Shown here: piece by piece, positions 1 through 6,991 of the stretch | Layout: each line of letters starts with the position of its first letter | How positions within the stretch are numbered: the stretch's first letter is position 1 | Assembly (NCBI RefSeq): GCF_947497045.1 | Contig: NZ_CANMEU010000010.1 | Location: 1 to 64,000 of the forward strand | Direction: 5' to 3' | Source of the DNA: an uncultured Tateyamaria sp. | GTDB taxonomy: Bacteria; Pseudomonadota; Alphaproteobacteria; Rhodobacterales; Rhodobacteraceae | DNA: 64,000 nucleotides | The notes under the pieces: generated by a model | The model's input: only the letters and a program-made list of their open reading frames with translations | Databases searched by the model: none | Told to the model about the DNA's origin: nothing | Program-made: the position numbers and the translations under genes

Positions 1-32
1 TCCAAGGGTTACGATGAGCGAAAGACACTCCC

Positions 33-935
33 TTAGCAAAACAATGCTGTCTGTCTCAAAGGCCGTGACGGGTTACAGGTCAGCTCTGCGTGAGGTTGGA
101 ACTCAACGCCGAGGCCATGCCAAATATGTGACATCAAGGAGATGTCAAAGCCAGCCCCCATAATGATCACATCATCGAAGGCATCGACGATCTTTGTGTC
201 ATTGGCCTCACGTTGAGCACCTGTGCCGAACACAGATGGCAATAACAGGGAAAACAGTTCCAGCTGCCGTGACTTTGGATCACCTTGTTGGTTCAACAAC
301 CTCTGCAGCTGATCATTCAAAACCCAACTGTCGTAATTGGGGTGGATCAAACGCTGAGCGTAGGGAGCCAACACTGTGTTGACATCGTCTCGGCTTGGGT
401 TTTCAGCAATCGCCGTCAACGCGGTTTTGCTGCCAGCGGCGATTTCAACTCTACAGTATTTGTCACCGTCGGGAACAAAACTCATGTGCTGGGTCAGCAA
501 ATGATGGTTCTCCGGGAGGTTCTTTTTGATCGTTGGATCGACCTGTGGGATTTCATCGAAAATGCAGGTCCACTGATATCGCTTGGGCCAATGCAAAAGC
601 TGCAAGAAGGCCACTTCCGTGATCATCAGCAGCTCACCTTGATCCACTTGAGCATCTTCAAGATGCTGCTGGATCAGCGTACCAACGGATATTTTGGAGC
701 GCCTCATATGCAGCAGGTCCGAATGGATCGCAGTTATGGGCAACGGCCAGTTGTTTTCCGCTGCGAACGCCACAGCATCCGCATGGGCTTGATTTATCAA
801 CTTGGTTGATTTGAACACCATCACGGTTTTGCGTTGATGGATCATCGCTTCTGTGAGCGACCAACGCAGGGCTCGGTACGTCTTGCCACTGCCCGCGAAG
901 GCATTGACGGTATAAATTGATTTTGGGTGTTTCAT
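33..935 (-). CDS. Helicase-like P-loop NTPase, probably truncated or frameshifted at its C-terminus
   Basis: The 300-residue product begins with a Walker A motif (AFAGSGKT, about residues 12-19) and has a Walker B/DEAD-like motif (IFDEIPQ, about residue 125), so it should bind ATP and resembles the first RecA-like domain of superfamily 1/2 helicases. A second helicase domain is not seen. The frame ends abruptly at position 33, but another frame on the same strand stays open from about position 70 to the window edge, so a frameshift near the end is possible. It reads leftward out of the island and starts 1.1 kb from the nearest convincing gene. The substrate is unknown. Confidence 0.6.
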   Translation of the reverse strand: MKHPKSIYTVNAFAGSGKTYRALRWSLTEAMIHQRKTVMVFKSTKLINQAHADAVAFAAENNWPLPITAIHSDLLHMRRSKISVGTLIQQHLEDAQVDQGELLMITEVAFLQLLHWPKRYQWTCIFDEIPQVDPTIKKNLPENHHLLTQHMSFVPDGDKYCRVEIAAGSKTALTAIAENPSRDDVNTVLAPYAQRLIHPNYDSWVLNDQLQRLLNQQGDPKSRQLELFSLLLPSVFGTGAQREANDTKIVDAFDDVIIMGAGFDISLMSHIWHGLGVEFQPHAELTCNPSRPLRQTALFC

Positions 936-1818
936 CGTTGTTTTCCAATCTCGAATGTCAAAGCTATTTATGGAAAGCCAAGGGATTGGATCGACACATT
1001 TAACTTACGGGGAATGGTTCGGGGCAACCCCGTGGGATTGCCCCTTTTGACACTTCGAGATTGTTCTTGGACCAACAATCGGAGCGAGCTCTTTGGCTCA
1101 CGACTATTTATGCTCTTGGTGCGCTGTATTTTGACAAATACTGCGTGGTTCCGCAGAATCCGAGATGCAACTGGCCGTCAAGCTGGTCGGAAATTCGCAC
1201 CGAAGGTGCAACTTTAATGCTTATATATAAAGTAGTTTTAGTTACGCCTTTTGGATGGAAATTGCAGCCAAACACGCGAAGCAAGAGCTCAAGAGCCAAA
1301 CCCAGCTGTTTGGCAGAAGAGCGTCAGCGATGACTGCAACAAACAGCGCAGGTTTGGATTACATCTGTGGCGCTAGCGCAGATGTCTCCTTTGGTGGCAA
1401 TACTGATCAACAAGCCCTACCGGGCAACACCTGCTACGCAGTTGTCTACCAAATCCAAGTCACCAACACCTCCGGCTTACGCCGTCGGCACGGTTCCATA
1501 GATTTGTGGTTTCACCTATTCATCTTTTGGGATGAGCTTCGCTCCAGCAGGTCAAACCCAGCAAGCCAAAAATCAAAGAACCCAATGGAACCGGCGACAA
1601 CATTGCGCCCAGTTGCAGCAGGCATGACGGCAGTTGCACCTAAGAAGCTTGATTAGATCAAGAAAACCACATCTAGAGCTCAATGAAATCAATGCGTTGT
1701 TGTTCAAAAGTTGCATGCCAACACCCAGCTATGCTGAACCAACACTGATGATTTTCGCCGGAAAAACTCTCCAGAACTTCCCTCACGAAAGTTTCTTGGA
1801 GTTCTTATCGACCAAGTA
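936..1818. other. A+T-rich stretch with no supportable gene
   Basis: No frame in these roughly 880 bases shows convincing coding character. One plus-strand frame (1255-1656) contains a run reading VVYQIQVTNTSG, which recalls the repeat domains of bacterial surface proteins (DUF11-like), but the frame soon becomes low-quality and has no clear ribosome binding site. The region may hold decayed gene remnants. A copy of a roughly 50-base imperfect repeat, also found at 3491-3541, lies at its right end. Confidence 0.4.
1760..1808. repeat. Copy 1 of a ~50-bp imperfect direct repeat
   Basis: This segment aligns without gaps to 3492-3539, about 33 of 48 positions matching, with the cores GAAAAACTC, AACTTCCCT, ACGAAA and TTTCTT kept or nearly kept. 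It also contains a small inverted repeat (AGAACT ... AGTTCT, 1773-1804). Both copies lie at the edges of small minus-strand genes within the island. The function is unknown. Confidence 0.4.
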
Positions 1819-1956
1819 TCAAAGAACGGCCCAATAAATCGCTACGATGAAAACACCCAAACCAAACAGATACCTCAGTTTGATGGGTTCCTTGCTGAGC
1901 AAATGCCAAGCCAACAGCACAAACAGCAGTAGGATCGCACTGATCACCAGCAGCAT
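1819..1956 (-). CDS. Very small two-helix membrane protein (45 aa)
   Basis: Translation of the minus strand gives a 45-residue peptide with two strongly hydrophobic runs, about residues 1-16 (MLLVISAILLLFVLLA) and 28-45 (LFGLGVFIVAIYWAVL), separated by a short basic loop (SKEPIKLR). This positive-inside hairpin pattern is characteristic of a real inner-membrane miniprotein. The ribosome binding site is weak (GGCGGTG just upstream) and the frame stays open about 16 codons further upstream without a standard ATG. It lies 115 bases downstream of another tiny gene on the same strand. The function is unknown. Confidence 0.4.
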   Translation of the reverse strand: MLLVISAILLLFVLLAWHLLSKEPIKLRYLFGLGVFIVAIYWAVL

Positions 1957-2071
1957 TGGGACACCGCCGACAAAAAAGGAGGGCTCGAACTGATGTCCAA
2001 GCCCTCAGTCGAATGCTTGCTGGAGCCCGTGTCACAGAGAGGTAAAACAGCCCAACAAACACATCTCAGCA

Positions 2072-2296
2072 TCAGCGACCATCGCAATCCCCATATGCGG
2101 GATCACCGGTATAGGCGTCACCTTCTTGGGTTTCTGCATTGGTTTCACCACGTTCGCCCACTGCTTGACCAAACCCATCTGGGCTCACTGCTGGGTCTGG
2201 GCTTTTGACTTCCTCACAAACAGTTGGCTCGGCAGTGTCTGCCACCGCAGCAGCACCAAACACAGTGAACAGGGCAACCAAAACGGTGAATCTCAT
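2072..2296 (-). CDS. Small secreted/periplasmic acidic protein (74 aa)
   Basis: Starting at the ATG at 2296, preceded by GGAG seven bases upstream, the product has a classic signal peptide (MRFTVLVALFTVFGAAAVA, cleavage expected near residue 19) followed by about 55 acidic, Pro/Gly-rich residues with two cysteines (TVCEE and the final GDCDGR) that could form a disulfide. A longer in-frame start exists at 2350, but it would bury the signal peptide. The gene diverges from the XRE regulator and shares an intergenic region containing a 10-bp inverted repeat, suggesting control by that regulator. No family is recognised. Confidence 0.55.
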   Translation of the reverse strand: MRFTVLVALFTVFGAAAVADTAEPTVCEEVKSPDPAVSPDGFGQAVGERGETNAETQEGDAYTGDPAYGDCDGR

Positions 2297-2365
2297 ATAT
2301 GTCTCCAACATTAGGGTGAGCGTCACTGGGCGCAAAACATCATGTTTCACACCAAATATCGGCTC

Positions 2366-2432
2366 ATAAATCCGTTATTCCTCACAAGTAACGAAACACC
2401 ATTGCATGGGCAAGAGCTTTACACGGATTTAT
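2366..2432. promoter_or_regulatory. Candidate operator: 10-bp inverted repeat in the XRE divergent promoter region
   Basis: ATAAATCCGT at 2366-2375 and its exact reverse complement ACGGATTTAT at 2423-2432 flank 47 bases between the small secreted-protein gene (minus) and the XRE gene (plus, ATG at 2443). Nested inside is a second short palindrome, CGTTA (2373-2377) with TAACG (2389-2393). The arrangement fits autoregulation by the XRE protein, possibly with looping or two operator half-sites. The assignment is inferred from position and symmetry. Confidence 0.4.
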
Positions 2433-2442
2433 AAACCGAGTT

Positions 2443-2784
2443 ATGAGTGATCAACTGAAACGAAACATCGGGTTGCGCGTGAAGGCTGCACGAACCCAAA
2501 AGGGTCTCACCCAACCACAGCTGGCGGAAGCCATAGACAAAGCGTTCGAGACCATATCCAACATCGAGCGAGGCAAAACTGCGCCCAACTTTTCCACCCT
2601 CTATGACATCGCCAACGTGCTGGGGCTGCCCATGCGGGAGTTTTTCGATGTGGATGATGCTGATATCAGCGATGCACGGCAACGGCTTCTCATGCAGGCA
2701 AATTCGATGATCTCTGATATGGATGATCGACAGCTGAACCTACTGCTGAAGTTGGGCCAGGTGCTGCAAGAGGATCAAGGTTAG
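2443..2784 (+). CDS. XRE-family helix-turn-helix transcriptional regulator
   Basis: The 113-residue protein carries an N-terminal Cro/C1-type HTH (about residues 8-64) with the usual TQPQLAEAI...TISNIERGK pattern, followed by a helical tail (residues 70-113) likely used for dimerisation. It lacks the DUF2384 domain of antitoxins paired with RES toxins. Its 3' end overlaps the convergent SH3-protein gene by four bases. A 10-bp inverted repeat upstream suggests it represses itself and the divergent small secreted gene. This type of regulator is common in islands and prophages. Confidence 0.85.
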   Translation: MSDQLKRNIGLRVKAARTQKGLTQPQLAEAIDKAFETISNIERGKTAPNFSTLYDIANVLGLPMREFFDVDDADISDARQRLLMQANSMISDMDDRQLNLLLKLGQVLQEDQG

Positions 2785-3296
2785 AACCCGCCTCCACCGA
2801 CGAAACCGCTCGTACAATCAGTTATTTGTATCCAACCACCAGTAATGGCAGAACCAAGTTGTTCGCGTGTCAATGGATGGTCCTTCGTTACAACGCGAGC
2901 GCAATCACCTGCTGCTAACCGTCCAATGACGCTTCCACTTGCTGTGGGTTCATTTCGTATTCGAACAGTTGAGCTAGCAAACAGGTTGTCGCCTACTTCA
3001 AGATTTTCATAAGTTGACCGTACTGCAGGATCAATAGGCGACAATCTTCCTTCGCGTGTCAGGGACATATCTGGACCAAGCTCGTAGTAAACATACAGCG
3101 ATGTCTGTTCGACAATCCTAGGTTCGGGAAGAAGTTGACCCTGTATCCATTCAACAACTCTAAAGACTCTCGATTCTGGTAAGTCTGACCATAGATTTGC
3201 TGCAAATAGAAATATCGCCGTTAGCCACGCGAATGGCTTCAGAACCGTGTCAATTACATCAATGATCGGTTTGAGTAGCTTGTATACACGTCTCAT
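2781..3296 (-). CDS. Membrane-anchored protein with a bacterial SH3 domain
   Basis: The product has 171 residues, with a single hydrophobic segment near the N-terminus (about residues 22-35, FAWLTAIFLFAANLW). The C-terminal ~70 residues resemble an SH3_3 domain: the stretch around residues 110-127 (STVRIRNEPTASGSVIGRL) matches the typical 'vRsgPstsskvi' core. Such domains usually bind peptidoglycan or peptides in the periplasm. The protein ends in FVGGGGF. It is convergent with the XRE gene with a four-base overlap. The cellular role is not known, but placement suggests cargo of the island. Confidence 0.6.
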   Translation of the reverse strand: MRRVYKLLKPIIDVIDTVLKPFAWLTAIFLFAANLWSDLPESRVFRVVEWIQGQLLPEPRIVEQTSLYVYYELGPDMSLTREGRLSPIDPAVRSTYENLEVGDNLFASSTVRIRNEPTASGSVIGRLAAGDCARVVTKDHPLTREQLGSAITGGWIQITDCTSGFVGGGGF

Positions 3297-3490
3297 GGTT
3301 CAACTATCCAAATACAGCCAACTTAGATGCCTTACCGCAATCGGCCGTAGGAATCGAGCTAGTTCTGATGCCGAGATACCCGCCCATAAACCTTGATTTA
3401 ATCACGTTTCTCGAAAAATAACTGCACTATTTCAATAGGGTAAAAAATCTACGCAAGCGCTGAAACGCAACGCAGCTGAACGTCTTAAGC

Positions 3491-3541
3491 TGGTAAAAAC
3501 TCAGTAAAACTTTCCTGACGAAACTTTTTGCAAGAACTTCT
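3491..3541. repeat. Copy 2 of a ~50-bp imperfect direct repeat
   Basis: This is the partner of 1760-1808. It lies just downstream of the zinc-ribbon gene (minus strand), in a 260-base gap between that gene and the SH3-protein gene that otherwise shows nothing recognisable. In both copies one minus-strand frame encodes a similar short string (FVRKVL.SF here, FVREVLESF in copy 1), so they could also be remnants of a duplicated coding sequence. Confidence 0.4.
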
Positions 3542-3557
3542 CCGCAAAAGAACCTGT

Positions 3558-3740
3558 TCAGACCAACCAATCCACATGTTTGGATTGCGCATCACAGTTC
3601 TCGCAGCGGAAATCATCGTAGCAGCTGTGAAGCGTCCATTCCTGTTGGTTTTCGTCCCAACACGCATATGCATCCCGCAGGACAACGGCGGAACCGCAGG
3701 ATTTGCATCGTGGCTTGGGCAGTTGATCCGGCTCCACCAT
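3558..3740 (-). CDS. Small zinc-ribbon protein (60 aa)
   Basis: The product has two CxxC pairs, CKSCG (about residues 12-15) and CENC (about residues 46-49), separated by roughly 30 residues with additional Cys/His, which is the hallmark of a structural zinc ribbon. Its ATG overlaps the stop codon of the upstream DUF3768 gene by one base (TAATG), so the two are almost certainly translationally coupled. Small zinc-ribbon proteins of this kind may bind nucleic acid or a partner protein; the function here is unknown. Confidence 0.65.
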   Translation of the reverse strand: MVEPDQLPKPRCKSCGSAVVLRDAYACWDENQQEWTLHSCYDDFRCENCDAQSKHVDWLV

Positions 3741-4087
3741 TAGTATTCCTCCGCCAGCATGATCGTCAGCACACGGCGCGTTTTGGTTAGGTCCGTTGGA
3801 TCATCCGAGCCCATGGAATAGTCGTTGTCATACGCGTCGATTTTCCAAAAGCAGGTTTCACCCAAATATTCAAAGGTGCCAAAGTCATGCTCCCCGTGTG
3901 GGTCATTGCCTTCGGTGAATACGTTGAACTCGCTGACAATCTGCACGATCTCATCGCCATCCACCTTGTTCCGTGAGAGCAGTTCGATGATACCCGCTGT
4001 TAGGAACCGCGTCCCTGGAACGCTGGGATCGCATCGTCGGAACTGGTCGTTCTGCTGGGCCGTAAGTTGAACCGTCGCTGATACCAT
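3740..4087 (-). CDS. DUF3768 family protein
   Basis: The 115-residue protein has conserved stretches typical of DUF3768: GEHDFGTFEY (about residue 65), CFWKIDAYD (about residue 77) and the C-terminal RRVLTIMLAEEY. The family is found mostly in alphaproteobacterial plasmids, prophages and islands; no biochemical role is established to my knowledge. It is the first gene of a two-gene unit with the zinc-ribbon protein and diverges from the reverse transcriptase gene, 132 bases away. The start ATG at 4087 is the only reasonable one. Confidence 0.8.
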   Translation of the reverse strand: MVSATVQLTAQQNDQFRRCDPSVPGTRFLTAGIIELLSRNKVDGDEIVQIVSEFNVFTEGNDPHGEHDFGTFEYLGETCFWKIDAYDNDYSMGSDDPTDLTKTRRVLTIMLAEEY

Positions 4088-4219
4088 GTGGACCTCATAC
4101 TGCGGGGTCCAACTGCGTTATGGCGATATGATTGGGAAAGCGACTGAAGACTTCACATTGCTGGTTACCCAAAAATCATAGATGCTGCCGATAAGGAAAC
4201 TATTCGAAGTGATGCCGTT

Positions 4220-5881
4220 GTGATCTCGCGTTTTCATCTGATGAACTTAGGGCTCTATCCCGAGACACTGCCTCCGTGTTTTGTCTCTAAAGATGCAAAA
4301 CGCGCTTTTCATGGGATAACTGCCGATCTCGACAACAAAAAGTACCACGAAAGAAAAACAGAGTTTGTACGGTACAGCGGCACGAAACATGACGGAAGTC
4401 GTCGGTTCTTTGGTACGCCGAACATCATTTCGTACTTTCATATCTCCAGCTTTATTTGGCGTAATTGGCCAAAGTTTGAGGAGAACTATGGTCTGTCCAC
4501 CTATTCAATAGGCCTCCCCAAAATAATGAACCCCACGGACGAACGTGCGGTTAAGGTGCCATCGTTGTCAGAACTCTCTAAACGCGCATCGAAAAACTTA
4601 AAGTATGCTCCGTTTGTGCTGAAAGCAGATATCGCACAGTGTTTTCCAAGCCTTTACACTCATTCGATTGCTTGGGCGGCCCATGGGGTCGAAGCATCGA
4701 AGGGCGATACGAATAAAGACTCGGCAGTCAATAGTTTCAACGCATTAGATTTTTTCATACGGAACGGACAAAGAGGCAATACTAGAGGGGTTTTGGTTGG
4801 CCCAGATGCTTACCGACTTGTGGCAGAGTTTATCTTGGCCAGGATCGATAACGATTTGGAGCAGAAAGTTGGCGATTTGATCGTTGGTGCAGTTCGACAT
4901 GTCGATGACTACTACATCGGGCTGCGTTCCGAACATGACGCACAATCAGTCCTATCATCGCTTCGGGAACTGTTGGCTACCTATGAACTTAACCTGAACG
5001 ACCAGAAGACGAAAATTCAATCAAGTCTGGAGCCGATTAACGATCTGTGGGCGCAGAGACTGCGCGATCATATGAATTTTGGTTCGGGGTTTGGCCCATT
5101 ACCGATGCTTCGATTACCGTCGTTACACGCGAAGCTGGAGAGGGCAATCACTGAGGCCGTCGACACAGCTCAAGCAGTCGGATCAGACAGCCCGATCAAA
5201 ATACTCTTCAGGGCTTTCGATGAAAGCAAAATATATCAATCTCCCGATTGGGAATTTGCTGAACAAAACATACAGAGGATTATCCTCAAGCACCCTCATA
5301 CGATAGACTATGCTTGTTTGTTAGTTGCCAAGCGCAGCGCGTTAGATCTGCAAATGGATAGGGAAGGATGGTCTGCGGTCGCAGGGATAATTGTGAAACG
5401 TGGCCTTGCACTAGACCATCACCATGAGGTTTTGTGGATGACTTGGCTGCTTTTGGTTTGCAACATTGACTTACCGTTTGACATGATTGCTGAGCTTTCC
5501 AAATCAAGAAACGCGCATATCAGAGCACTGCTTGTACAAGCGTTCGTCGACGAAAAAATCGGGCGGAAACCCAAACTGGCACTGGGAGCACCATTGTCGT
5601 CCGTAGATAGCAATTGGTTAGTGAACTTGGTTGCAAAATCCCAAGGCTTCTCAAAAGCTGCGTTTTCCGGATCGAATGCGGAGGAGTTTGAGCACCTGGC
5701 TTCGCGTCAAATCAAATTGATTGACTTGAAAGAGCACTCTTCAAAGGTTCGCGAGGAGGGCAAAAGAGCTATCAGCCGCACTCGTTATGGATACGATGAC
5801 GACGAAGATGATTTTGATCAAGATCCAGAGATGGACGCAGAAGACTTCTTGGCACAGTTCGACGACCACGGGGCTATGTGA
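4220..5881 (+). CDS. Stand-alone reverse transcriptase (Abi/UG-like), putative antiphage RT
   Basis: The 553-residue protein has RT motif A (KADIAQCF, catalytic D137), motif B-like GVLVGPDAYRLVAE (190-203), motif C RHVDD (226-230, D229/D230) and a motif D-like LNDQKTKI (about 259-266). The GxxxGP and R-x-V-D-D-Y signatures and the N-terminal YPETLPPCF belong to the AbiA/AbiK/'unknown group' RTs rather than group II intron proteins; no maturase or endonuclease domain is present. Residues about 300-500 are Leu-rich helical repeats, and the last 35 are extremely acidic. The YxDD tyrosine is replaced by His227. The listed start is GTG; ATG at 4241 is an alternative. Established relatives defend against phage; the subgroup cannot be fixed by eye. 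Confidence 0.85.
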   Translation: MISRFHLMNLGLYPETLPPCFVSKDAKRAFHGITADLDNKKYHERKTEFVRYSGTKHDGSRRFFGTPNIISYFHISSFIWRNWPKFEENYGLSTYSIGLPKIMNPTDERAVKVPSLSELSKRASKNLKYAPFVLKADIAQCFPSLYTHSIAWAAHGVEASKGDTNKDSAVNSFNALDFFIRNGQRGNTRGVLVGPDAYRLVAEFILARIDNDLEQKVGDLIVGAVRHVDDYYIGLRSEHDAQSVLSSLRELLATYELNLNDQKTKIQSSLEPINDLWAQRLRDHMNFGSGFGPLPMLRLPSLHAKLERAITEAVDTAQAVGSDSPIKILFRAFDESKIYQSPDWEFAEQNIQRIILKHPHTIDYACLLVAKRSALDLQMDREGWSAVAGIIVKRGLALDHHHEVLWMTWLLLVCNIDLPFDMIAELSKSRNAHIRALLVQAFVDEKIGRKPKLALGAPLSSVDSNWLVNLVAKSQGFSKAAFSGSNAEEFEHLASRQIKLIDLKEHSSKVREEGKRAISRTRYGYDDDEDDFDQDPEMDAEDFLAQFDDHGAM

Positions 5882-5906
5882 AGCTGCTTAAGCCTGTAGT
5901 TGACTG

Positions 5907-6722
5907 TCAGGAATCCTCTTCAGGCTTTGCTCTCCAAACACTATTTCCAGCTTGCTCCGCAATAGGGCGCTTCCAATTAATTGAACGTAAGAAGGAGCTC
6001 TGCGGCTTTGCAGCATTCGGATCAAAGAACACGATATTGGCTGCTCGCACATGATTTTCGTTTTTTGACTTTTCTTCGTCGGACCAACCTGACGACCAAA
6101 AAGACGTTCGATATGCAACACCGTCAAAACCAGCTTCTTGGAACGCGGAAGCGATCAGCACACACGCACGGTAATGCAAATCTCTACCATCAACCCCAAC
6201 ACTACGTGAAACAAACTCCGCAGTTCGGGCTAGAAGCCATTGTTCCAGCCCTTCTGACGATGGCTCATCTTCTAACAATACACTAAGCGGTTCCCTCCCA
6301 TGCAAAAGCAATTTGCCGATTTTAGACGGCTTCTGGGTTTTAAAATGGGCTACAGTACATGTGTCAGATGGCAACGCTCTTACCTCGGCCAACGCAACCT
6401 CAGGTGTAGTTGAAAGATAAAGAACCGGTGCACGGGGCGCATTGAATCGTCCCAATTGGGTTTTCTCTGCTGGCGGCGCACAAACCTCGTCGCCTCCTAG
6501 CGGATAGACGTGAATTCGCCCAGGATCGCTTACGCCATCCTCCTCATAGTCATTTCTTGCTCGGAACAAATCAAATCCTTCTTTCAACGTCTCGAACTGT
6601 TCACTATTTAACGTGGCGGAAACGATGCGTTCAGCAAACGATGTCGAAAATCGAAGGTCAGTCATACCACCGCGTAAAAGAGCCTTCTTTAGCTCTTCAA
6701 TGTCATATTCAGGTGGGATCAA
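5907..6722 (-). CDS. RES-domain protein (NAD+-degrading toxin family), without adjacent antitoxin
   Basis: The 271-residue protein contains a RES domain at about residues 50-235: FRAR (Arg54/56), GRFN (91-94), LYLS (101-104), ALAEVR (Glu113) and GVAYRTSF (Ser207) match the Arg-Glu-Ser set that names the family. Characterised members are toxins that phosphorolyse NAD+ and are neutralised by a neighbouring Xre/DUF2384 antitoxin. Here no such antitoxin gene is adjacent. The N-terminal ~45 residues are an extra helical extension. The gene converges on the RT gene with 25 bases between stops. It could be a toxin effector of the RT locus or an independent abortive-infection gene; the enzymatic call is from family knowledge. 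Confidence 0.8.
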   Translation of the reverse strand: MIPPEYDIEELKKALLRGGMTDLRFSTSFAERIVSATLNSEQFETLKEGFDLFRARNDYEEDGVSDPGRIHVYPLGGDEVCAPPAEKTQLGRFNAPRAPVLYLSTTPEVALAEVRALPSDTCTVAHFKTQKPSKIGKLLLHGREPLSVLLEDEPSSEGLEQWLLARTAEFVSRSVGVDGRDLHYRACVLIASAFQEAGFDGVAYRTSFWSSGWSDEEKSKNENHVRAANIVFFDPNAAKPQSSFLRSINWKRPIAEQAGNSVWRAKPEEDS

Positions 6723-6828
6723 CTTAACGGCTCCTCTAATAACTCAATTCCTAATATAAATCAGCGTGCTAGCTTCACAATCCAGCACTTGAAGCACCAT
6801 AAGCACGGCACGGAGCGTTGCTAGGTGC

Positions 6829-6917
6829 CTGTGCTAGAACTGTGCTAGGTGCACGGCGCGGCGCTCACAACTAACTGTGCTAACTCATGTTTTTCCGACT
6901 GTGCTAACACTGTGATA
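6829..6917. repeat. Phased CTGTGCTA octamer array next to tRNA-Phe
   Basis: CTGTGCTA occurs at 6829-6836, 6840-6847, 6875-6882 and 6899-6906, with a one-mismatch copy CTGTGATA at 6910-6917. Start-to-start distances are 11, 35, 24 and 11 bases, close to multiples of a DNA helical turn, so all copies face roughly the same side. The array sits between the RES gene and the tRNA 3' end, the place expected for arm-type integrase or excisionase sites of an att region. The 270-base gap holds nothing else recognisable. Confidence 0.5.
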
Positions 6918-6991
6918 GGGTATTTTGGGATTTCCAACGGTTTGCGCTGCAATGCAGAAACCCGGCAAGTTACTGTTTTTGCTGATTTAAA

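Larger units (their letters stand above)
1..6991. mobile_element. Accessory/genomic island abutting tRNA-Phe (left end outside window)
   Basis: The stretch is clearly more A+T-rich than the rest of the window, has long non-coding or degenerate parts, and carries genes typical of mobile or defence regions: XRE regulator, DUF3768, reverse transcriptase, RES-domain protein and a helicase-like fragment. It stops exactly at the 3' end of a tRNA-Phe gene, the usual integration point of tyrosine-recombinase islands, and repeated octamers lie next to that end. No integrase is visible and the far attachment site must lie left of position 1, so the island status is inferred from composition, gene content and position. 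Confidence 0.55.

Noticed and set aside
285-809. 174-residue plus-strand frame opposite the helicase-like gene
   Set aside because: Antisense shadow; the minus-strand frame has Walker motifs and the plus frame has none.
1255-1656. 133-residue plus-strand frame with a surface-protein-like VVYQIQVTNTSG run
   Set aside because: The similarity covers a few residues only, no good ribosome site and low-quality sequence on either side; noted only as a possible remnant.
2443-2784. XRE protein as antitoxin of the RES-domain protein
   Set aside because: It lacks the DUF2384 domain of RES antitoxins, lies 3.1 kb away and has its own divergent promoter.
4220-5881. Reverse transcriptase as a group II intron protein or retron
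   Set aside because: No intron ribozyme domains, maturase or endonuclease region; the short upstream gap shows no clear msr/msd fold, though a retron cannot be excluded fully by eye.
6829-6917. CTGTGCTA array as a CRISPR array
   Set aside because: Octamers are too short, spacings vary (11-35) and no cas genes are nearby.
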